Origin: Chloranthus sessilifolius | Lineage: Eukaryota; Streptophyta; Magnoliopsida; Chloranthales; Chloranthaceae | Length of the DNA stretch: 64,000 bases | Assembly: GCA_021018995.1 (NCBI GenBank) | Contig: CM037593.1 | Coordinates: 11,684,088-11,748,087, forward strand | Direction of reading: 5' to 3' | Shown: positions 58,602-64,000 of the stretch, piece after piece | Position numbering within the stretch: position 1 is the first letter of the stretch | Layout: each line of letters opens with the position of its first letter | Notes under the pieces: generated by a model | What the model saw: only the letters and a program-made list of their open reading frames with translations | What the model was told of the DNA's origin: nothing | The model's database searches: none | Program-made: the position numbers and the translations under genes

Positions 58602-61335
58602 TGTCACGGGGTTACTCTTCTAGCAGTGTCAGCCCGTGCGACACTCAACGCCCGCTGCGCTAAGTCAGCCTATTTCTCTCAAATGAGGCACGCGATGCGG
58701 ATTCTTAGATGCTACGAAGGGTGGAAGGCTTGTCCTACTCAAGCTTCATCTCAACCTCTATGTTCGGACTTCGCCCTGCGAAGCAACGCAGCAGGTTAGA
58801 GCCGGTAACGAAGATTGTTAAGGCAACATGCAACGATGATTGTAAGGCAACATGCAACATGCAACGACGATAGATATAGTGATAGGCAGCGACGAGCATA
58901 TACCGAGCCCCCTGTGGGCTAAAACTCGCACCTCGAAGGTGGTTGGAAACTACCAATGCAATGGCCCTAGTACACGACGTAGCTAGGACGACCACGCCCT
59001 AAGCGTGGCTCGGATGCATGCACATAAGCCCACGAGGCTAGTGCACGTGTAGGGTCGGGGGATCCCAACTCAAGTCCCCCTATATAAGGGTAAAATAGTA
59101 ATTCAGGCGAAATGGCGGGAGGACCTCAAACCCCTTAGTTTGTCATACTTTACTATTCACTCCGCAACGCCAGCCCAACTGACCATGTCGCGTGCATGTC
59201 GCGACCAAGTTTACACCCTCCACCCCAACGTGTCGCGACGCCATCGTTGTTCAACCCATTACATACGGTGCTGCCCTCATGGACTTGACGCACTAGTGAT
59301 ACTCAAAACTTGGAGAGGAAAAGTGGTCCTACGGATGACCCGGATGGCCACGCCGCGTGCCCCCGTCACATCCTCCTCCACTCAAAATCGTCAACCTCCT
59401 CGTTGACGCAAAGGCACACATTCTGAAGTTCAGTCTTGTATGTCACCTGCCACTGTTCCTCGACAGCACCCTGCCTTCACTCTATGTAGTAAAACTATAC
59501 ATGCCCAAAACTGCACACTTCAAAATCTGTACACAGTTGGTGTCTGAGTCTTCCCACGGCCCATACCAACAAGACCGGGGTGTAGTACTTTCTTAGCAAT
59601 CAATTAGCCGGAGTGCCCCTACTCTGGCAATGGGCTCCTCATCATCAACCTTTTTCTTTCATTTTTCCGTGACCTTCGCGTTCAAGGCGGCTTTCTCTGG
59701 ACAATCTCGCGCCAGAAGTGGCCCATTACACAGGAAGCAGCCCTTCTTGCTCGGCCGTTCGTCTCTCTTCTTTTCATACCTACTGCCTTTGTCCTGACCA
59801 AATCGCACATGTCCTGTATTATTCGGCTTCTTTCCCTGCTTGTCAGCATTCCAGTGGATGCTTGGACTGTCTTCTCTTTCTCAAAGCGGTGTTCGATTAG
59901 CCGCTCTGCAGCAGCCAAATTCTCATCTAGGGTCTTCAACCCTCTATAAGTCAACTCCCGCTGCGCCCATGGCGCCAGGCCATCTACAAAGTAGAAGATC
60001 CGATCATTCTCACTCATTTCGCCAATGTCTAACATCAGGCTCGTAAAAGTCTTAATGTACTCGTGCAACGGTCCCGTATGCTTCAATGTCGATAATGCCT
60101 TTCGTGCTGACTATCCGACGTTGGTAGGTAGAAATTGAGCCCGCAGCTCTTTCTTCAGATCAGCTCAAGAATCGACTGCGCCATTCTCCATGCGCACCTC
60201 TGACACTCAGTGCCTCCACCATAACTTGGCATCACCGACCAAGTATCTCGATGCAATTCTTAGCTTAACTTTAGCATCGAGGTCCCCCAGCGTTTCGAGG
60301 TACTCCTCCACGTCCCATATGAAGTTCTCGAGGTCCTTCGCCTCGCGAGAGCCCTTGAATGTCTCTGGCTCGGGAAACTTAAATCGAGGTGTCGGCCGGG
60401 CACCCGGCAATTTACCGGCATTGCCAGATGAGCTTTTCGATGCTCATCTTGTCACGTACCTCCTCCAACGTGATTGCTCTACGGTCTCAGCCACATCGGC
60501 ATTGATCCTTTCATGCCTATTCAATCGTTCCTCATATAGTGTCATTACCGATACCATCGACTCGAGCTAGTCCGATTGAGCTTCCAAACTATCTAGTCGT
60601 TCCCTTGTTGATCGTTCTCTTGTCTGTCGTCTTATATCCTCGCTGGTCCCTTCCATCTCAGCCATCACTGTGGCTCTGATACCAAATGTCACGGGGTCAC
60701 TCTTCTAGCAGTGTCAGCCAGTGCGGCACTCAACGCCCGTTGCGCTAAGTCAGCTTATTTCTCTCAAATGAGGCACGCGATGCGGATTCTCAGATGCTAT
60801 GAAGGGTGGAAGGCTTGTCCTACTCAAGCTTCACCTGCCAGCAGTTAGAGTTAAAGCTTGACGATTGTTAAGGCAACAGGCAACGATGATCGTAAGGCAA
60901 CATGTAACGACGATAGATATAGTGATAGGCAGCGACGAGTATATACCGAGCCCTAAGCGTGGCCCGGATGCATGCACATAAGCCCACGAGGCTAGTTCAC
61001 GTTTAGGGTCGGGGGATCCCAACTCAAGTCTCCCTATATAAGGGTAAAATAGTAATTCAGGCGAAATGGCGGGAGGACCTCAAACTCCTTGGTTTGTCAT
61101 ACTTTACTATTCACCCTGTAACGTCAGCCCAACTGACCATGTTGCGTGCATGTTGCGACCGTGTCGCGACTAAGTCTACACCCTCCACCCCAATGTGTCG
61201 CGACGCCATCGTGGCTCAGCCCAGTACATACGGTGCCGCCCTCATGGCCTTGACGCACCAGTGATACTCAAAACTTGGAAAGGAAAAGTGGTCCTACGGC
61301 TGACCCGAATGGGCACGCCGCGTGCCCCCGTCACA
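58602..61335 (-). mobile_element. Short Gypsy-type element: two LTRs and gag only
   Basis: LTRs at 58602-59370 and 60687-61335 both run tgtcacgggg...ccccgtcaca. The outer flanks share gacc (58598-58601, 61336-61339), a 4-bp TSD. Oriented on the minus strand: primer-binding site tggtatcagagcca (60684-60671) inside the right LTR, then gag ('RFKFPEPETFKGSREAKDLE' 60380-60320; 'YFVDGLAPWAQREL' about 59980) with the start of a CCHC-like end. A purine-rich tract gagtggaggagga sits beside the left LTR. No protease, RT or integrase. It is a short, broken or non-autonomous derivative. The LTRs differ in length and at scattered bases, so it is not recent. It lies in a gatat-rich AT region. Confidence 0.88.
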
Positions 61336-61339
61336 GACC

Positions 61340-61950
61340 ACCCCTATGACTGGATCAGGTGTATGATATGATATAATATGATATGAAGAGCGTTATGATA
61401 TGGTGGTATGATACTATGGTAACCCTCACATGGTAGCTCGAGCAGAGACTCTGGCACAAGTCGTTTAGGATTTTATGAGTATATAGTTCTGCTCATGCGA
61501 TATATAAACATATGTGCGAGAATAATGAACAAGATACGATATGATATGATATGATATAAGATATAGTAAGGCACGTTAGGATATGAGTGTCTAGATCATG
61601 ATCTTGCATTCATAATTATGATATGAGTTTACAATATGCACTTGATTCAGTTATTCTCTTTTGACTTCTTTATGATATTATATTTATCATTCATATGAAA
61701 CACCCACAATGCACCTGAGTAGAATGGGGTAGATTTGTGGTGTATCCACTGAGTTTACGCGACTCAGTAAACTCAGCTCACGATAATCTAATAGTTGCAG
61801 GTGACTATCTTGGCGGAGTGGACGTTAGTTCCTTTGATCCGATTGGTGCTGAGTACGTTGACCCGGTGAACGTTGATTATAAGGAGCCTTGGGAGGGCGA
61901 CGACACAGAATATCAAGAGGACCACAATGCTGATTTTAATTTCAGTGCCG
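61340..61950. other. gatat-rich DNA and an unassigned open stretch
   Basis: Continuation of the gatatgatat repeat region interrupted by the Gypsy element. 61737-61955 (+) is open for 72 codons, acidic towards its end ('LGGVDVSSFDPIG', 'WEGDDTEYQEDHNADFNFS'). I do not recognise it. Its position between LTR clusters and the preceding ttgcagg suggest retrotransposon-related sequence rather than a host gene. Confidence 0.35.
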
Positions 61951-62667
61951 TATGACGAGGTCAATACTCAAGCTTGCAGCATGGTGCCTGGGGCACACGA
62001 TATGGTGCCAAGAGGGCACACGACATCTTGGTGCTGGGACAACACGGCATGTGGTGCCAGGAGGGCACACGACATGGGGCCAGGAGGGCCTTGCGAAGTT
62101 AAGTGGGCCTTGTGCTGCGTAGGGCTAGGAGTCCCACGCAACGCTCATGAAGTTGCCCAGCCGTATGCACCGCGACGCATAGTCCGGGGTCATACTTCAA
62201 CCTCACCTTAGGTGCTACACGGCATCACTGCGTTGACGTCCTATGCCTACCCTTTCAGGCCTAGGAGACACTTGCGCCTCCTCTGGCAACGCAAGGCCTC
62301 ATGTGGGTGGAAGGTAACTCTCCAGCTCATCTCCCACATAGATGGTCCAAACACCATCTATGGGTAAACAACCAAAGGACCTCAAACACGCTGGTTTGAC
62401 ATACCCCCATTGCACACGTCCTCTGCCCGTGGCACATAGTGTCAAGTCCCAACCATCACGTCTGTGACTCCCTGCATCGTCCTCCCATGTGACCGTGTCG
62501 CGTCCTCGCAGCGTGGCCACGTCGCAAGGCCTTCCTGGCCCCATGTCGCGTGCCCTCCTGACACCACATGCCGTGCCGTCCCGGCACCAAGATATTGTGT
62601 GCTCTCTTGACACCACATCGCATACCCCAGGAACCATATTGCAAGCTCGAGTATTGACCCTGTCACA
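61951..62667 (-). mobile_element. Gypsy LTR remnant with an inverted end
   Basis: About 62105-62667 matches 63470-64000 base by base in long runs (ctttcaggcc, gtgtgggtggaaggtaactc, aaacaaccaaaggacctcaa) and ends tgtcaca, then tcctct, as in the Gypsy LTR at 59370. 61951-62100 is an inverted copy of about 62520-62660 (ggtcaatactcaagcttgca against its complement). Broken and rearranged; no coding parts. Confidence 0.65.
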
Positions 62668-63092
62668 TCCTCTATCACTCCATAATATCAAGGTCCTCAT
62701 TGATGCATTATTACAGTGAACTGACCCCGCTAACTCCTCCCAACCTGCTAGCATCTCATAGCTAGCCCCGAGGTTTGACACCTCCCCGCTAGCTCACTTT
62801 CAATCTAGTTCTTAGGTCCACACCTTCCCACTAGCTCCCCAACATAACCCTTGTTGGGTCAACTTGATTCTACAGTCACAAGGCCTCACCTGTTAACTAA
62901 CTCGGAGATGTCGCGTGCCCTCTTGACACCACATTGTGTGCCCCTGTTGGCACAAATTAGCTCATTAGTATCATCCCTTCTGGATCGAACTTAGCTCTGA
63001 TACCAAATATCACGAGATCACTCATCCAGCAGTGTCAGCCTGTGCGGCACCTAACGCTCGATGTGCTAAGTCAACCTATCTCTGATACCAAT
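62668..63092 (-). mobile_element. Gypsy internal fragments with two primer-binding-type motifs
   Basis: agctctgatacca (62993-63005) is followed by atcacgagatcactc...cagcagtgtcagcctgtgcggc, the same start as the LTR at 60687. tctctgatacca (63079-63090) is followed by the next LTR start. 62668-62990 has no recognisable protein. Scrambled remains of at least two related elements. Confidence 0.55.
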
Positions 63093-64000
63093 TGTCATGA
63101 GGGCATCCTTCGACGTGCCATCAACCCGCGTGGTTCTTCGCTACTACATGAAACGAAGCCAACCAATCTCATTCATAAGCTCTGACACCACCCACCTAGA
63201 GGACAGGAACTCCCCCTCATGGTTACCTTTGTTTCGCGGCCTATCATCCGATGTATCGTGCCTCTTACGACATGCTCGCTTGCACTACTGTTTGATACTT
63301 GGCCTACTTAAGCTTTACCTTATGCACTACACTAGTAGCTCGCTTCACAACAGTCTTGGCATGCAACTTCCCATGCCGTCATGTCTTGCTCGCATACTGA
63401 ATCAAGCCCACAGTCTCGTGCCTACATCATGTTGCAGTGCTCAATGGAGTCTCACGTAGCCCTCATGCTATCGTGCTCTACTGAGTCCCATGCAGCACTT
63501 GTAAAGTTGCCCAGTCGTATGCATTGCGACGCGTAGTCTAGGGCCATACTTCAACCTCACCTTGGGTGCCACACGACATCGTTGCGTCGACATCCTAGGC
63601 CCACCCTTTCAGGCTTAGAAGACACTTGCGCCCCCTCTGGCAATGCAAGGCCCCGTGTGGGTGGAAGGTAACTCTCCAGCTCCTCTCCTACATAGATGGT
63701 TCAAATATCATATATGGGTAAACAACCAAAGGACCTCAAACACGCCGGTTTGACATACCCCCATGGCACACGTCCTCTGCCCGTGACACACAGTGTCAAG
63801 TCCCAACCATCACGTCCGTAACTCCCCGCATCGTCCTTCCATGCAACCGTGTCTTGTCCTCGCAGCATGATCAAGTCGCAAGGCCCTCCTGACCCCATGT
63901 CGCGTGCCCTCCTGGCACCAGATGCCGTGTCGTCCCGACACCAAGATGTCGCGTGCCCTCTTGGCACCATATCGCGTGCCCCAGGTACCATGCTGCAAGC
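63093..64000 (-). mobile_element. Gypsy LTR running off the right edge
   Basis: Starts tgtcatgaggg directly after a primer-binding-type motif. Its right half (from about 63470) equals the LTR at 62105-62650, whose end would lie just beyond 64000. Open stretches across it on both strands are LTR sequence, not genes. Confidence 0.65.

Noticed and set aside
62299-62781. 160-codon open frame on the minus strand, repeated at 63701-63991
   Set aside because: It crosses an LTR end and internal sequence; the repeat is LTR homology, not a gene family.
1-64000. CRISPR array, operon, integron or phage system
   Set aside because: The content is plant nuclear DNA; no spacer-repeat arrays or prokaryotic gene structure.

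Overview
The window is nuclear DNA from a flowering plant. The evidence is one recognisable host gene with plant-type splicing, several L1-type LINEs of the plant kind (DUF4283-bearing ORF1, zf-RVT tail), plant hAT, CACTA and MITE elements, and Copia and Gypsy LTR remnants. The very large, transposon-filled introns suggest a large-genome lineage such as a magnoliid, but the species cannot be read from the sequence.

The organising feature is a minus-strand host gene, a plant M14 (carboxypeptidase D/N-like) zinc carboxypeptidase of the SOL1 type. I place nine exons between 46543 (start codon and signal peptide) and 6001. The 3' exons lie beyond the left edge. Reading frame and splice phase are continuous across all nine. 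Most other things from 1 to about 46 kb sit inside its introns, of which the largest are about 19.8 kb (6056-25898), 10.5 kb (35756-46250), 4.6 kb, 4.0 kb, and at least 6 kb at the left edge.

Layout. 1-3270: decayed hAT transposase (+) split by a solo LTR. 3994-5536: 5'-truncated L1 (+). 6001-6055: SOL1 exon 9. 6658-12828: almost full-length L1 (+) with target-site duplication (TSD). 12879-15173: small broken Copia element. 16021-18730: a second Copia remnant carrying a TIR element. 18825-22278: L1 5' part (-). 23084-25388: 5'-truncated L1 (-) with TSD. 25899-26278: SOL1 exons 8 and 7. 27176-27490: MITE. 30278-30373: exon 6. 32192-33048: LTR-like pair. 34448-34793: MITE. 34930-35755: exons 5, 4, 3. 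37960-44150: decayed L1 (+) interrupted by an LTR, a hAT MITE and another L1. 44224-45775: tandemly duplicated RTE LINE fragment. 45783-46088: MITE with a SINE inside. 46251-46543: exons 2 and 1.

46.6-64 kb is upstream of SOL1 and has no recognisable host gene. It holds fold-back elements in TA/GA tracts (48.2-49.1 kb), an RNase H-bearing L1 inserted into a MITE (49.5-52.4 kb), a CACTA fold-back MITE (55.1 kb), a short gag-only Gypsy element with two LTRs and TSD (58602-61335), and a scrambled cluster of related LTRs to the right edge.

No tRNA, rRNA or CRISPR features were found. The most notable items are the expanded SOL1 locus with two 31-bp microexons, and an L1 lineage whose ORF1 protein begins with a RanBP2-type zinc finger.
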